From Sipunculus nudus (lineage: Eukaryota; Annelida; Sipuncula; Golfingiida; Sipunculidae), in assembly GCA_026874595.1 (NCBI GenBank), contig CM049308.1, positions 35,210,027 to 35,274,026 on the forward strand: 64,000 nucleotides of DNA, given 5' to 3'. The notes beneath the pieces are model-generated. The model worked only from the letters and a program-made list of their open reading frames with translations, had not been told where the DNA came from and did not search any database. Both the position numbers and the translations under genes were made by a program. How positions within the stretch are numbered: the first letter of the stretch is position 1; each line of letters starts with the position of its first letter. Shown here in pieces: positions 24,604 to 36,957 of the stretch.

Positions 24604-26640
24604 TATACATATACCGTATCGACGTAATAAGCCCTCCTCCCGTAATAAGCGCCCCCCCCCCCACCGGATTTTGGAGATCATTTTTTAAAACTAAGTGATG
24701 AGCCATCCTAACCTCACTTTTCTCCCTAGCCAATATAACACAGGACAACGTAATGCTTTCATTTCTCCCCGCCAAGCTCAAAAGTTACCACCGGTTTTTA
24801 TTCAATCTCCGTTAAGCTTTATCATCTAATATAATAATAATATTAGTTACACTTAACAGAATCAGTGGTCAAGTGTATCATGTAACACTGGATGACGGTG
24901 TCCGTGAAGGCAGACCCTGCAGGTGGCCATGCTGATTGGGTGACCTGAATTCAGGTACGTATGTGGATGTATTATGCAATGAAATATATATTACTCACCG
25001 TATTTGCTCGTGATGGGCGATAAATTTTATCATAAAATATTGGCAAAGAAGGACGGCCGTCTTATACACTGGTACAAGTTTCTCAGCGTCCTCAGGGCCG
25101 CCAAGGATAATTTACGGCAATGTGAATTATTACGTCGGCCGAGCTTGATGCCGTGAATATCAGTGATCATGTCCGTATGGTGGTAATATACACTCAATAA
25201 AGAGCATTACAATGCTTTGTTTTTATTTGAATTTATCGTTTATACATCAGATTTCCATGTGCACAAAGTTAAATAATTGGTAAGAAAAGGTTTGCCCTTG
25301 CCGCATTGACACAGGGATTTTAACTGAATCAATATATGAAAGCCCTTCTGACAGTAGAGCCAGTGAATTTACGCAACCGCGGACGGAATTGTGGAATTGA
25401 CGGACCAAAACGGAATTCCCAATCCTGATAATATATAAGTTTTAATGTATTTTTTGCCAAAAAATATCTTGGTAATTCACTTGAAACATGTACACAGTAA
25501 TATAATTGTCGATGCCGCTGACAGCGTGCAGGGCTTACCCGTGTTCTCAAGATCCCAGTGCCCTGGGTTAATCTGTGTGTATACAGCGCTCGCGCAAGGG
25601 ATGCTGGGAATTTGCCTAACCAAGTGCCATCCAGTAGCACGTAATATGCATGTTAAAACAAGGATGATTTTTTCATATGGTGCCGTATTTACTGCATAAA
25701 ATGTTCACGAGTCCAGTGAATGCGGACGCTGTCAGTTTGCTTGCACACTGACATACACGGAGACTCGCTCATGGCACTTCAATTACAAGACAACCAGTAA
25801 CGCATTATAATTATAAATATGAAGCGGCCTTTCCTCAGGTGACAATGTTTGTCAAGCTTGTATTATTGGACTACGTCGAGAAAATGAATGTATTATAACG
25901 GGTCAACAAAGTTCAAGAAAGGGACCGTGTTTCCGCGGGATATAAATATGACAAATTTCCTAACAATTTTAAAACAAAACCCCGGATTTGGTTCGTATAC
26001 GCACTGAAGTAAATATAATACGCAGGAGTCTGAGGGCCAGTATTTCATTTTTTTTAAACTTTTGCATGTAATATCAATTAAATGAAAGACAAAAAAGACA
26101 ATTATTGTCGATGCCATTCCATGTCATTAATCGGCTCAGCTGTCAAAGGTATTTGCGCAAGGTGACTGACAATTATAATCGGGGTACCGATGGTCCGTAT
26201 TTTTTTTTCATCATTCAAATAAATACTGTTTTATATATTTTTATATGAACATTTTATACATTCTGCTACCTTTTTAGGCGTTGACTTTTATAAAAGTGTT
26301 CATTTATTACCATCCTTATTTTTCCTCTTCACCTGCAAAGGAAATCTCGATTTGTAGTCATTCAGACAATTCTCTCATGCAACACAAAATAAAATCGTCT
26401 GCAAATCGGTATCACTTGGATTACACAACCATTGTTAAATGATCATTGTTTTTTTCTGAATTGTCCTGAATGTGCTGTGAAGTCAAACACGTGTACACAA
26501 GCCGCAGTGTTAATTGGAGGATTGTAATGCACTTTGGAAGTTGGCAGATGTGGGGGGGGGGGGGGGGCTTATTAGGGTATAAAATTTTTTTAGAAAAATT
26601 TAATTTTGAGAGCGCTTATTACGTCGAATACGGTATATAT
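24604..26640. mobile_element. Possible 2-kb TIR element, or two facing MITE ends
   Basis: At 24606 the sequence ATACCGTATCGACGTAATAAGC runs into a C tract (CGTAATAAGCGCCCC). At about 26560-26634 a G tract and GCGCTTATTACGTCGAATACGGTAT form its inverted complement, matching for ~22 bp with one indel. Nothing between them is open beyond ~108 codons and no transposase motif is visible. The right end abuts a TA microsatellite, so a target-site duplication cannot be read. These may instead be the ends of two separate short elements. Confidence 0.4.
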
Positions 26641-26644
26641 ATAT

Positions 26645-26696
<52 letters not shown>
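26634..26696. repeat. (TA)n microsatellite
   Basis: About 28 TA units with one interruption (CAAA), adjoining a transposon end. Confidence 0.95.
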
Positions 26697-26699
<3 letters not shown>

Positions 26700-28039
26700 A
26701 AGGTCTGGCACTTTTGCCATGGTGAAGTTAAGCAGTCTTTAAATACTTACTGAACAAAAATAACATTAAATAATACAAACATTAGATACCATTGCATCAC
26801 TGCTATAAATACCTTTAGATGAGCACAATATGCGAACCTAAACATCAACTGCCGCAATGTGAGAATTTTTTCTCAGCAAGTGATTCCCTTGACGACCTGA
26901 TACAAATCGAATCACCATTAACACTGTAAACATTACAGTTCACCTCCATTAATCATACCACTATTCTCCACAACAAAACGTCACCCACGCAGTAACGCTC
27001 TGCAGTCAAACTTACTTTTTGCGTTAACACGAACTTTTTTGTGTAGGACTCCTCTGGAAAGGTAGCGATTATCTTTCAGTTTGTTATGAAAGGTATTAGC
27101 CCCCTTCCCACTTCAACGAATTTGGCGGCGAATCACCACAAACTGACACCAAAATAATTTGTAGGTGTGTCGTGGGGATGCCGTAGGCATTCGGTAATGT
27201 TCGTAGCAATGTCTTGAGCACATATAGTTCGTTGCGCTATGTTTTATTTGTTCAAAAATTAAGCTGTTTCGAAATCGAAACAGTTTCTTTATCAATTCTT
27301 GTAAAAGTCCTCATAATTCGTGGTCATTTGGGATGTGAAACTCTGTGTCACGAATGAACAAGAAGACCACGACCTTGACAAGACTTCAACGCGACTTCAT
27401 TACTACTACAACAAAACCCTCTCAAGAAAGAGCCAAGCCCATAAAACGTCAGACGAATCAAAGGAATATTGACTTCAACGTTGGATTTGATACACTTTTT
27501 CACATCGTGAACAAATTAATTTGAATAAGCTGGATAAATTATTCATTTTCTATATAAGGTGCGAGTGTTCTATTTTATTATTCGAGAATAACACTTAGTC
27601 CTAAAGGTGTTCTCAAGCTGGCATTACCATGGTTTAAATTCGAGATGCAGACACATTTCTATTAAAAAAAATATCACATATCGAATTGAGTGCAGAATCA
27701 ATTAGATATTTTATAAAAAAATATTTGGAGAATACAGATATTTTGAATCTTAACTAGGCATGCATGTCGTCCGCCAGGGTTTTATGAGTGATAGACATAT
27801 TTGCCACCCTAAAAAAAGTCGTAATTGTCTTTAAAATCGACGCGCGCGGTTCCTGAGAACCAAACCCTCTTTATTTTTGTCTTATTACAATATTTGTGGT
27901 GTGGCCTCACATACGCTCCCGAGGCAGTGGAAATCTTACGCTTCTAAAGAAGCAACTGATTTTCACGCTGCCAGCTTTGACCGTTTATGATATATTTAGA
28001 CACCAGATGGCGGTTCGTTGTCCGCTGAACAAAACGTGC
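26700..28039. other. Non-coding DNA, nothing recognised
   Basis: Contains a TTCGTAG/CG-rich patch at about 27110-27300 resembling those near 6.8 and 10.7 kb, and no coding signal. Confidence 0.5.
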
Positions 28040-28520
28040 GTATGATGTGACAAGCAGCCAACCAGATGGCAATAAACAGACACTCGACAGGCATCCTGGC
28101 TCCGCCCATAACTACGCTTCAAGCGCCGTTTATGTTCGAATTTTAATTGCTCCCTCTGCATTCTCGCATCATCGACCGATTCGATTCTGGCAGTATGACT
28201 ATGTTAGCGTAGCCATGTGCCTGGTGTCTGCAGAACTGAAACCAGCCAGCGAGGTGTGCACGCAGCCTTTGTTTATTCGTTTGAATTACAGCTCCCGACC
28301 GGGCATCCTATGTGCCCAAGGCCCTAAGCAAACCACGTCTGCGGCAATTCTCTCTGAGCCTGTGGCCTGTTCAGACGGTTACCGTGGCGAAGAGCTGTCA
28401 CTCAAAATGAAATGAACATGATTGGCTCCGTGTATTCCTCGCTTGGCCGTGTCTTCCAGCACAAGGTCTCATCTGATTGGACAAAAATACAGTGCTCCCC
28501 TCTGGTGTAGCAATTCAGGA
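28040..28520. promoter_or_regulatory. Relatively GC-rich patch with CCAAT and GC boxes
   Basis: This stretch has visibly higher G+C than its surroundings. It contains CTCCGCCC (near 28100, a GC-box type site) and ATGATTGGCTC (28419-28429) and CTGATTGGAC (28473-28482), both inverted CCAAT boxes. A 122-codon plus-strand frame (28047-28415) spans it, with no motif I recognise. It could be a promoter or first exon, or simply a GC-richer relic. Confidence 0.25.
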
Positions 28521-29100
28521 TACGAGGTCATAACAAACTGCGCTTACCATAAAGGCATTAGGCCTATAGTTAAAGTGCTGTGTAAAGAGCGTAGGCCTCA
28601 CAACACATCCCGAATTTTATTTTGACTGAGCCGAACTTATTTTAAAAGGCCGATCCGTGTTGAATGGTGCAGACACGTTCTTATTACGTATACGTGGCTG
28701 TCACGCTTAATTTGGTCTAAACCAATACGCAGGGAATCGTTCAGGAGGTGCATAAATAACAAACACAAGAGATTTATTAAAGACTTTACATGCATTTTTT
28801 ATTACTACTTTCTGATATAAGAGTTCGTAGAATTAAATTTACATTTATATGTTTTATACATTTAATATATGAAAATTTTCAATCAATTCTAGTGTTCCTG
28901 TTTCATAGAGTTTCTGCACAAAGGTAGTTTATAGAAAAGATATAGATTAGCTTTCGTGCTGTTTCCTTTTTTGGTCTTTGTTGTGGTAAGAACAAGATGA
29001 TTTGTTTCATTTGCTGAAGTCTTCGATACCTTCGTCGCTAAAACGTAACTCCAGACTGTTTCAGAAGATTCTCTTAGATTTGTATTGAATAGACGCCTAA
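28521..29100. other. Non-coding DNA, nothing recognised
   Basis: AT-rich with no element boundary or coding signal seen. Confidence 0.5.
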
Positions 29101-29142
29101 AATGGTACCAAGCATATATATACATGTATGTCTGTTTTTGTA

Positions 29143-29183
<41 letters not shown>

Positions 29184-29246
29184 AAGACAATATACAATAT
29201 ATTTTGTATATATATATATATATATATATATACAAAAACAAAAAAG

Positions 29247-29306
<60 letters not shown>

Positions 29307-29310
29307 CACA
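29101..29310. repeat. Complex of several (TA)n tracts
   Basis: At least four TA runs are separated by short non-repeat linkers (CAAAGACAATATAC, CAAAAACAAAAAAG and AAATA), which suggests internal duplication of a TATATACAAA-type module. Five overlapping open frames on both strands (YIYIYI peptides) are artefacts. Confidence 0.9.
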
Positions 29311-29518
29311 CACCTTTTATTGTCTTGTGTGACACATTTCAAATATATCATAATTAAGTTTACGGTTGTAAAAAAAGATGTTTCAAGTATTTGTGAAATC
29401 TAAATCATTTTTATCTAATATTTTATAGTATACTAAAATGATATGAAATCAAAGTCTTTATTTTTCATTATTCATATATTTCATTACAAATGTATAAATA
29501 TTATTCTCTGAATAACCG

Positions 29519-29605
29519 GGGGGGGGGGAGGGGTGATTACATTTACCATTCGCCCTTGCTAAAATGGGGTGTGTATATTCCCCCACCCCTGTATTGACGC
29601 CACTG
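29519..29605. mobile_element. Truncated transposon end with G tract
   Basis: A G run is followed by GAGGGGTGATTAC, and the segment finishes GTATTGACGCCACTG, the complement of a CAGTGGCGTCAATAC end. This is a typical CAG-type MITE terminus, and the opposite end was not found. Confidence 0.4.
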
Positions 29606-31959
29606 TGGCCGCGCGATTGTTCTTTTTCTCCTAGGGTTATTAGTGCACATTATTTAGAATTACCTTGAACGATTTTGACGATTCTCGAGGGATAAAAAAC
29701 AGCTTTGTGATAAAAGAAGCTGTCATTATCCAGCACATTTTGTGAAGATTTAGATATGTTTCGTTGGTTCTTGACATCTGCTGAGCAGTTTTTTTAATTG
29801 AGAATATAACACTTTGGCAGGCAGACAAACATGAAAGAGCAGTGTCAGAAATGCGCAAACTTACAACTGAACACAAAACAATAGATGGGTCTACATCCCC
29901 AATGTCTCTTTAAAATAATTGGGGGGGGGGGGGGTATGCAAGTTGCCGCTACGGGTCGAGCCTGCTCTGCGAATTCTTCCAGGCTGAGATGCCAGGGCCC
30001 TGACTCGTGCTCACGCACTTAGACAGATATGTTCCGTTGTTAAGTCTCTATTCTTGCAGTTATATAGATTAACGCTTTGTTTAAATCGTGTGAGTGCTTT
30101 GTTGCCTCCAAACGCGACAGTTTTTCTGGCACTAGTGACTCAGTGTAAACCGGCCCATCAGCTCAGAGGTAAAACCAGGTTTTATCTTATCCAGTAGACA
30201 AATTACATTTGGTCCCCGTACATTCAATATTTCAATATGAAAAAGCATCCTCGAGGCGCCCGACCAATATTCCCCGATTATCTTAGTCGCTGCCACTAAA
30301 ACACAATGTGCTCCTAAAATAACAGGTTATCCTTTCAAGTGGACCGGTTCTTTGTTAACAAGCCTTGTCTCTGTTGATTTTCATCAGTGGACAAATTACC
30401 AGATCGTAATCAATCATCTTCTACAATCTCTATAAGCGTAAAGTCAAGGTCCTCTCGAACCAGGCGCCTAGATATATCGTAATCACGTCCATGTATTTAG
30501 TCCGTAAAACATATCTGCGCTTCATGGCGCCTCATTTTCCTTATTTCTTCTCATGTATTCAAGACAAATTATATTTGATGTTAAGTGGTGCTCTCTTAAG
30601 CCGAAGGCTGTCAACAATCCATACAAGTGCAAAAGAAAACAGGCCGGTGATTGTTTTTGCAAATCATTGCATAATTTAAATCGACCTATCAAATTCGTTT
30701 CCTATACTGCCGTTAGTGAGGGGTTTCATTGTCAATTTCTATTTCTCTATGGCCGGTGCACCGTCTTTTTTGCCAGTTTTCCAGGGTAAATTCGTTCAGA
30801 ATTGGATCGAATTTCTTCCGAGTTTAAGGAAGAGACTTATTCTATCCTTTATTACACATAACGTTAGTTAATGTGTCGTTGCAAAGTGTATACAGCAAGT
30901 ATGGTAATCTGTGGAGTTCAGTTTTCATTCGCGAATAGGTATTTTGGTTCTGTCGCCATTAACTGGTTTGTGAATAATTTTATTCAAAAGGTTAAGAAAT
31001 ATTTTTAAAAGTTAACTTACTGTCGGGCTAAAGTAAGTTACAATCAATTAATATCTGCAGGAAATTCGGAGTATCCAAGTCTAAAATCAAGAGCGTTGTT
31101 GTTCTCTAGTATAAAGAGAACTTTAAGGGGTAAATTTCTAACGGGGCGAACGTGTTAAGTGCTACCTTAACGACACCGCCTTTGTTCTTGCGGGCGGAGC
31201 TGACCTGTGAAACACTTAAGTTCGTGAGCTATGACACGTATTTCTCTCGGCTTGGGTTACTATATTTCATATGTTAATTATGAGAACTCTATAAAAAATA
31301 ACGACGAGTCGCAACAAGTCACCCTCAAGTTTACAAGTATTCCCTGGTTCTCTTGCGAAAGTCTAAGGCCTACAATATAAGGTGTCATGATATTATGCAA
31401 AACTGGTAATATTTGACCTTTTTGTAAAAACCTCGCACAAAGTCATCATGGCCTATTATTCGGGATGAAGAGGATCCTCCGTGACCTTGCCATTCACTCT
31501 TTGGGGTGTTATTTGTTACGTTCACTTGTCAGCAAATAAATGGATGCCCCTGAACATGTTTAGAATGCTGGATATGAGGGAACACACATTAAAGCGTTCC
31601 TCTTTGTTTGGCGGCTAGTCGCTGTCGCAGTGATTATATAGCTTAGGTGTGACAGGGATTTTACGGGGCTTCTTTATCCAATGAAGAAACCATCCGAAAA
31701 AAAAGACAACTTTAGTCGAATGTTGCTTTCTTGGTGTCAATACAGAGAACAACGTGATATATCTACATTATCTGGCTGTTCCTACTGCGTGAAGGTTGTT
31801 CAAACACTTGGTGACGTTGAGTGAAATTCAGAATCATATCTACGGTCCGTTCTGGTATTACGATATAAGACTTCAAAGTCTAATTTCACGCGTTGGAGTT
31901 AGTGTGGACTAAGGCTCTTTAAAACTTCTGCTAACTTTGCAGCCCTGGTATTAACAAGT
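29606..31959. other. Non-coding DNA, nothing recognised
   Basis: About 2.3 kb. It includes a ~12-nt G run near 29922, and no coding signal or repeat pair. Confidence 0.5.
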
Positions 31960-33118
31960 GGCCCAATGGCCATGACGCTCAAGGACCAAGGACTGAATTC
32001 AAGGACCCTTTTACAATGGGTAACATGACGTCCAGGGTGCTCAAAATCATGCATTTTGCCAATAGACCTAAGATATAGCTTACAGTGACCTTATTCTACA
32101 TCCAGCTGCTACCATTTGTGCCCATCTAATTTATATACCTTGCAGACTATAGGGCACAATGACATTATTTCAGGTTTCCAAGAAATTTTAACAGGAACCT
32201 CCCTGGATCTTAATCAAATTAGAAGTTTCTTATCCTATAGGGTGCTCAAATCATGTTCTTTCATATATCTTGCAGAATATAGGTCACTAATTTCAGTTTT
32301 TTTAATTGCCTAAGACCTCCCTTGATATACAGATAAAAGATTCTAGGTCTAAAGGTTACAGTTTGTGCCCTATTAATGGCCTGACTGCTTCATTTGAATG
32401 TCTCAAAATAGAGAGAAAACATTGAAAAAAAACAGGTAGCGCCATTGGTCGGCAGGAACTGATGGAACACTCCATGATCAATATGCATGCAAAGAATCAT
32501 GGCGTTCAATGCATTATTTTTTTTCAGATTCTGGAGCTTTTATATCAAATTTTAAATTATTCTGCGGGGAGGGGGAGTACTTTCTAGCACCATAGCTCTG
32601 AGGATATGGAAAAGAGAGACCTAATTTTTGATTTTCAAGGAGAGTTTTCATGGTCGTCCTTGGATTTCAAGTTAGAAGATTCTAGGTCCAACGGTTACAA
32701 TTAGTGCTCTGATAACGTAAAACCGCATCTTTGGAGGTTTCGAAAATACAGAAAAGTGTAAGATTCGAAAAGTAACAGGTGGCGCCACCAGTCAGGGGGA
32801 ACTGATGAAACACTTTATGACCAATATGCATGCAAAGACTCTTGGCGATCAATGTGTTGGTTATTCAAATACTGACGCTTTTGTATCAAATTATTAATTG
32901 TTCCAGTGGGAACTCACGAGCGCCATAGCCCGGAGGATATGGGTAACATAGTTTCCGGAGGAGATTTTTCATGGAGTCATCAAGTAAGAAGATTCTAGGT
33001 CCAGTGGTTACGATTTGTGCCCTGCTAACGGACAGACAGACAGAAGTCTAGACGGGCGACGGACAAAGAGTGATCGCTAGAGCTCAGATGACTTTCAGTA
33101 AAGTCATCTGAGCTAAAA
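31960..33118. mobile_element. Tandem-unit element ending in a perfect hairpin
   Basis: GATTCTAGGTC recurs at about 32339, 32678 and 32991, each time followed by a TTACnnTTnGTGCCCT-like phrase. AACAGGTnGCGCCA recurs at 32431 and 32774, giving a unit of about 340 bp. More decayed units precede them (GTGCCCATCTAAT at 32118). The array ends in a short GACA tract (33030-33045) and a perfect stem: AGCTCAGATGACTTT at 33081-33095, loop CAGT, complement at 33100-33114, then AAAAAC. Internal tandem units plus a 3' palindrome are features described for Helentron-associated (HINE, pearl-like) elements of molluscs and insects. That placement is inference, because no Rep/helicase gene is present. Confidence 0.6.
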
Positions 33119-34023
33119 ACGTATGCTCCTCTATTACCATCACAGAGACCCATTCTGCTTACGTCTGATTTGTCGCTCTCCTTAACCTTTCACGCCGAGT
33201 TTACAAATCTATATCAATTTCAATGTGAAGTATAACTTATAGGTGACTGACCCGCTGTGATTGCCATCTGAGCAACCACGTGCCTCACCTCACTTTACAA
33301 AAATCTATAGAGTAGTCTAGTCTACCACATCTCGGACTTTCGGCGGGAAGTACATTATGCGTAACTCAATAAACTTGTGCAAAACGAGTAAACAAAATCT
33401 CCTGCTACTTTATTCGGTCGATACACATTGAGCTCTATCTAAAAGCTTTTTTTAAGGATGATCATGTGTGCACTGAAATTTGCACTGTACCTGTAAAGAC
33501 TATAAACCATTAAGGTTTAAAAATAATGATATCGACAAATAAAAGCAAAGTCCCGTCACCGTCAGAAAAGGTTTTAGCCGCTGCAGATACAATGGCTGTA
33601 TTCCCATCACTACCAACGAATTGGCTTTCTCATGCTACGTTAAAGTCTGTCCAAAGCCCTGGCGTAAATTCCCGAGGTCAGGATATATGTATTCCTCATG
33701 TGGGCATGAATTCAGACAGCTCGTATAGCTCCATTAAAGATATCACTCTCCGTCACGTCTGCTGAATGGCAACCGACTGTCATATGAGACAAAAAGTAAT
33801 GTGTAATCACTAAACTTGCCACACTTTTATTATGACGTACGCAACGAGAATACACCGACTGGTGTACTTGATAGCCGTTCTTTTTTGTCTACTGTATCAC
33901 CAACAGCAAAAAGAGACAATGGAAAAATAACATCCTAATTAAAATAATATCCTAATTCTTACTACAATCCCCACTCAAGTCCATCACAGAATACAGGACT
34001 CAATATGCTGATAAACATGTGCT
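33119..34023. other. Non-coding DNA, nothing recognised
   Basis: A 79-codon frame at 33526-33765 (Ser/Thr/Pro-rich, no motif) is the only open stretch of note. I would not call it a gene. Confidence 0.5.
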
Positions 34024-34470
34024 TGAGGCGTGACCCAAATCAAAAGCGGGAACACATTACAATGGTCATCCATCCTATTGTATTTTGGTGAACAATCGGT
34101 TATCTTAACATTAGGCTACAAGTGATGAATAAACATAAAAGAATACATGCAACTCACAAACTAAAGTGTAAATCCATCTCTGGATAAACAGGTCAACTGT
34201 TGTGTCGCGTACAAGTCGGCTATCGTCAGTTAACAAGTGACTGTATGATTATGTTCATATAGTCAGAAATTCAACAAACTTGCTCAGGGATTTAATATAA
34301 TATTGAGTTATAATGGTGTTGTTAGAAACTACACCAACATATCAAACGTTTGGTCTGATATACTTTCAGACACAGCGTAGCTCTAGGCCATGCAGCCTCA
34401 TCAAGCCTTCAGGTAAGACTCGCTATTATAAGAGGGCCGAAATGACTAAATAGTACCATGCTACATTAAA
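34024..34470 (+). repeat. Dispersed ~400-bp repeat, copy 2
   Basis: Same family and orientation as 13705-14110 and 48770-49145. It starts near GAGGCGTGACCCAAATC and shares GGTCATCCATCCT with copy 3. It extends to about 34460, where AGAGGGCCGAAATGACTA parallels AGAGGGCCGAAATAACAC in copy 3. Confidence 0.7.
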
Positions 34471-34755
34471 ATGACAATGGAAGGAGTGTTTCAGCTTCGT
34501 CTACGCCATCCGAGCGCAAGTTCGGGCCTGAGGTTTGAATCCAAGTTAATCTTCGTCAATTCATTGAATCATCAATGAGTACTTGCAAATACATTGTTCT
34601 TTTATATTTCAATAATAGAATAATTAATGCATACTTTTCAGACATTTGAGTCCTTATACTGACCCGTTGCACGTCACATATGGGCACTGTAAGGGTCATG
34701 TGGCGCTCTATAGCAATATCTATTATATATTTATGCTATGTTTGCACATATGGGA

Positions 34756-35020
34756 CAAAAGCGGATTCAGAATGGTGGGGTTCTAGGGGGGTCCTGATCC
34801 CCCTTTTTACAGCCGCCACAACTTTTAAGGGTTTCAAACCAATTTTTGCGGCCTGGAACCCCCCCCCCCCCCCCCCAAATCGCACAACATTGAAAGTACA
34901 AGAAATCCTGTTTTAACCACGATGTTATCCTGGGGACCTTTTTCGAGGTTTGTCATAATTCATCCTTGGATGGACCCCCCCCCCATCCCTTTTTTTTCTT
35001 AATCCTGGAATCCGCCCCTA
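34756..35020 (-). mobile_element. CAGGGGCGGATCC-family MITE, ~265 bp
   Basis: Left edge is the degenerate CAAAAGCGGATTCAG; right edge is CCTGGAATCCGCCCCTA, the complement of the family 5' end. The interior has C tracts and the shared phrase CTTTTTACAGCCGCCACAACTTTTAAGG, also seen inverted in the copy at 51788. No target-site duplication is visible (flanks TGGGA and CGATG). Non-coding and non-autonomous. Confidence 0.7.
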
Positions 35021-36229
35021 CGATGAACGTCAACTGTGCACAACTCTAACTTAGGTAGATGTCCACATGTTGTGTGGAAGCTGGTTGAATAAGGAGCGCC
35101 CTACTAGGTCCGAGCGAAATTGCACTTGAGTTTGATCCTTTGTCTTACATTGACAGGTAATGCGGTAATACTAAATCTTACACTGAACCGCACTAAGAGC
35201 TGCCAAGTAAAACTGAGTAAGATCTCAGTTACTGTCACGGAGAAACGGGTTATAAGCGCTAGCACTGGCAGTGGTCCACGTTAACTTCACTTATATTAAT
35301 CGTATGATAAAAGAGAATGCTTATCAAAGCTTATCGATCTGACTTAAAATCCCAGTTTCTTGTTTAGGAAATGTTTAATAATTCATAATTGTCAACCTAC
35401 CTGTCTAGGACTCATGCATTTCTAGCAAAAGTTGTCACTGTCGATACAGAAATACCAGTCTTAACAGTGTTTCCGAATGTGAAATTGAAGGACATAAGGC
35501 CCCCCCCCCCGCCCTCCCCGCAAATGAAATCATTACCCCGCTAACCCCTCCCCCCCCCCCCCATTATAACCAATTAGACATCCCCTGCCTCATATCCTAT
35601 TTTGGTTCACTCCTAGCACATATAACGGAATTCATGTAAGAACTTTGGTTATGTAAATGTAACTTTTGTCCCGTTTTCAACCAACTATTTTTCATGATTT
35701 TAATTGAATTTAAATAAACTCCATTTACAAACATTCAACGGCAATCTTTTAGCTATTTTTTTATATTTAATGAGGCAATTCACGAATACGATAACCTAAT
35801 TTTTCTCAGCAGAGTTGCAAAACTGTGTGACTGTGATGTAAATATGAAGAAACTAACTTGGATGACAGAAAAATCTCGAAATAACTATGATAAAACATGT
35901 TGGTGGGTAAACAGGGGGTAGTAATGATAAACCAAGCCTAAAAACATTTTGGAGCTAACATTTACAGCACAAAGAATATACATCGTATCAAATGTCAACT
36001 CAAAAGGTCTTTCAGTAAAGGTGACCATAAATAAATGGTTATAATAATTAAATTCGTCACGAAATTATAATTTTATATTATTTTATTAAATATTCAGCAT
36101 TGTATTCTGATCAAACAAACAAATATATTTTTCTGCAGATCAAGACATAATTAATTAATATTAAATGATTTCCACAGAAGAAATCTTTGAATTTGTTTCA
36201 AAATTTGCTTTTATGCATATGAATATAAA
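35021..36229. other. Non-coding DNA with two C-rich tracts
   Basis: Long C runs lie at about 35499-35510 and 35550-35563, separated by GCCCTCCCCGC-type sequence. Otherwise AT-rich with nothing recognised. Confidence 0.5.
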
Positions 36230-36620
36230 AAAAAAGACTTCCGGTTCATGGTAACTGGACCAGAATATCACGGCAACAAAGCAACATAAGGCGGGGGTTC
36301 TTTGTGATTACTGCTGGTTCCCAGGCCGTGTATGTTCACTACGACTGTGATCTCTGACACCAGCGGTAGACCGACATAGGAACAAGGGCAGAAAACAGAG
36401 CAAATCCCGCGTGACAATCACACTGACCGAGCCACAGTTACCGGGAGAGATACTCGCTTAATGTGAGCCATAAGATATATATAGACCTTATCACTGTTGT
36501 TGTTTATCTCGCCCTTTCCCGCGCATGCGCAGTCGCTGATATGTGACGTGGCCTCTGCAGTTAGCTGAAGCCGAAGGTCTACGAAAAAGTGTATTTGCGT
36601 AGGCTCATGCACGTGTAGCG
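36230..36620. promoter_or_regulatory. Candidate promoter: ETS, TATA-like, NRF1 and CRE-like motifs
   Basis: Within 390 bp there are ACTTCCGG (36237-36244, consensus ETS core), TATATATAG (36476-36484), CGCGCATGCGCAG (36520-36532, a full palindromic NRF1 site) and TGACGTGG (36544-36551, CRE/ATF-like). G+C is higher than on either side. ETS plus NRF1 is a hallmark of animal housekeeping promoters. I could not find a first exon on either strand, and the 93-codon minus-strand frame through it has no motif. It could drive a gene outside the window or a non-coding RNA, or be coincidence. Confidence 0.35.
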
Positions 36621-36957
36621 TTTTTTTTTTTTTTGTCTGGAAAGATTTACTGTGATAATCGAACCAATTCAGGCCGGGGAAATTAGTATTATTTACCATC
36701 CAGGAAGGCTGGTCAAATCTTCATATGAAAATATCATCATGTGTTCAATACATTACAACCATCTGAAGCTGAAAGAGTATGGACGTGGAGCTTTGAACGC
36801 TCAGGATCACTGTTTGAACGGTACAGCATTAATTCCTTTACTGCTTTTACTTATCAAAGTTTTACAGCGTTTCAGCTTCATTCATGAAAATTCCTGAATT
36901 TACTTTAGCACATTCGCAATGACTTGTGTTTTCTTACATTATAAGTTCATTTTACTT

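Noticed and set aside
24455-24781. 108-codon minus-strand frame
   Set aside because: It spans a transposon end with a C/G run (GGGGALITGGG-like peptide) and has no recognisable motif.
28889-29403. Cluster of overlapping Tyr/Ile-rich open frames up to 148 codons
   Set aside because: They arise from TA microsatellites, which have no stop codons in some frames, and occur on both strands.
30155-30185. ATCAGCTCAGAGGTAAAACC resembling a tRNA A-box region
   Set aside because: The A-box match is weak and nothing like GGTTCGANTCC follows.
34485-34545. GGTTTGAATCC resembling a B box near 34530
   Set aside because: No A box upstream at tRNA spacing; kept only as unique sequence beside repeat copy 2.
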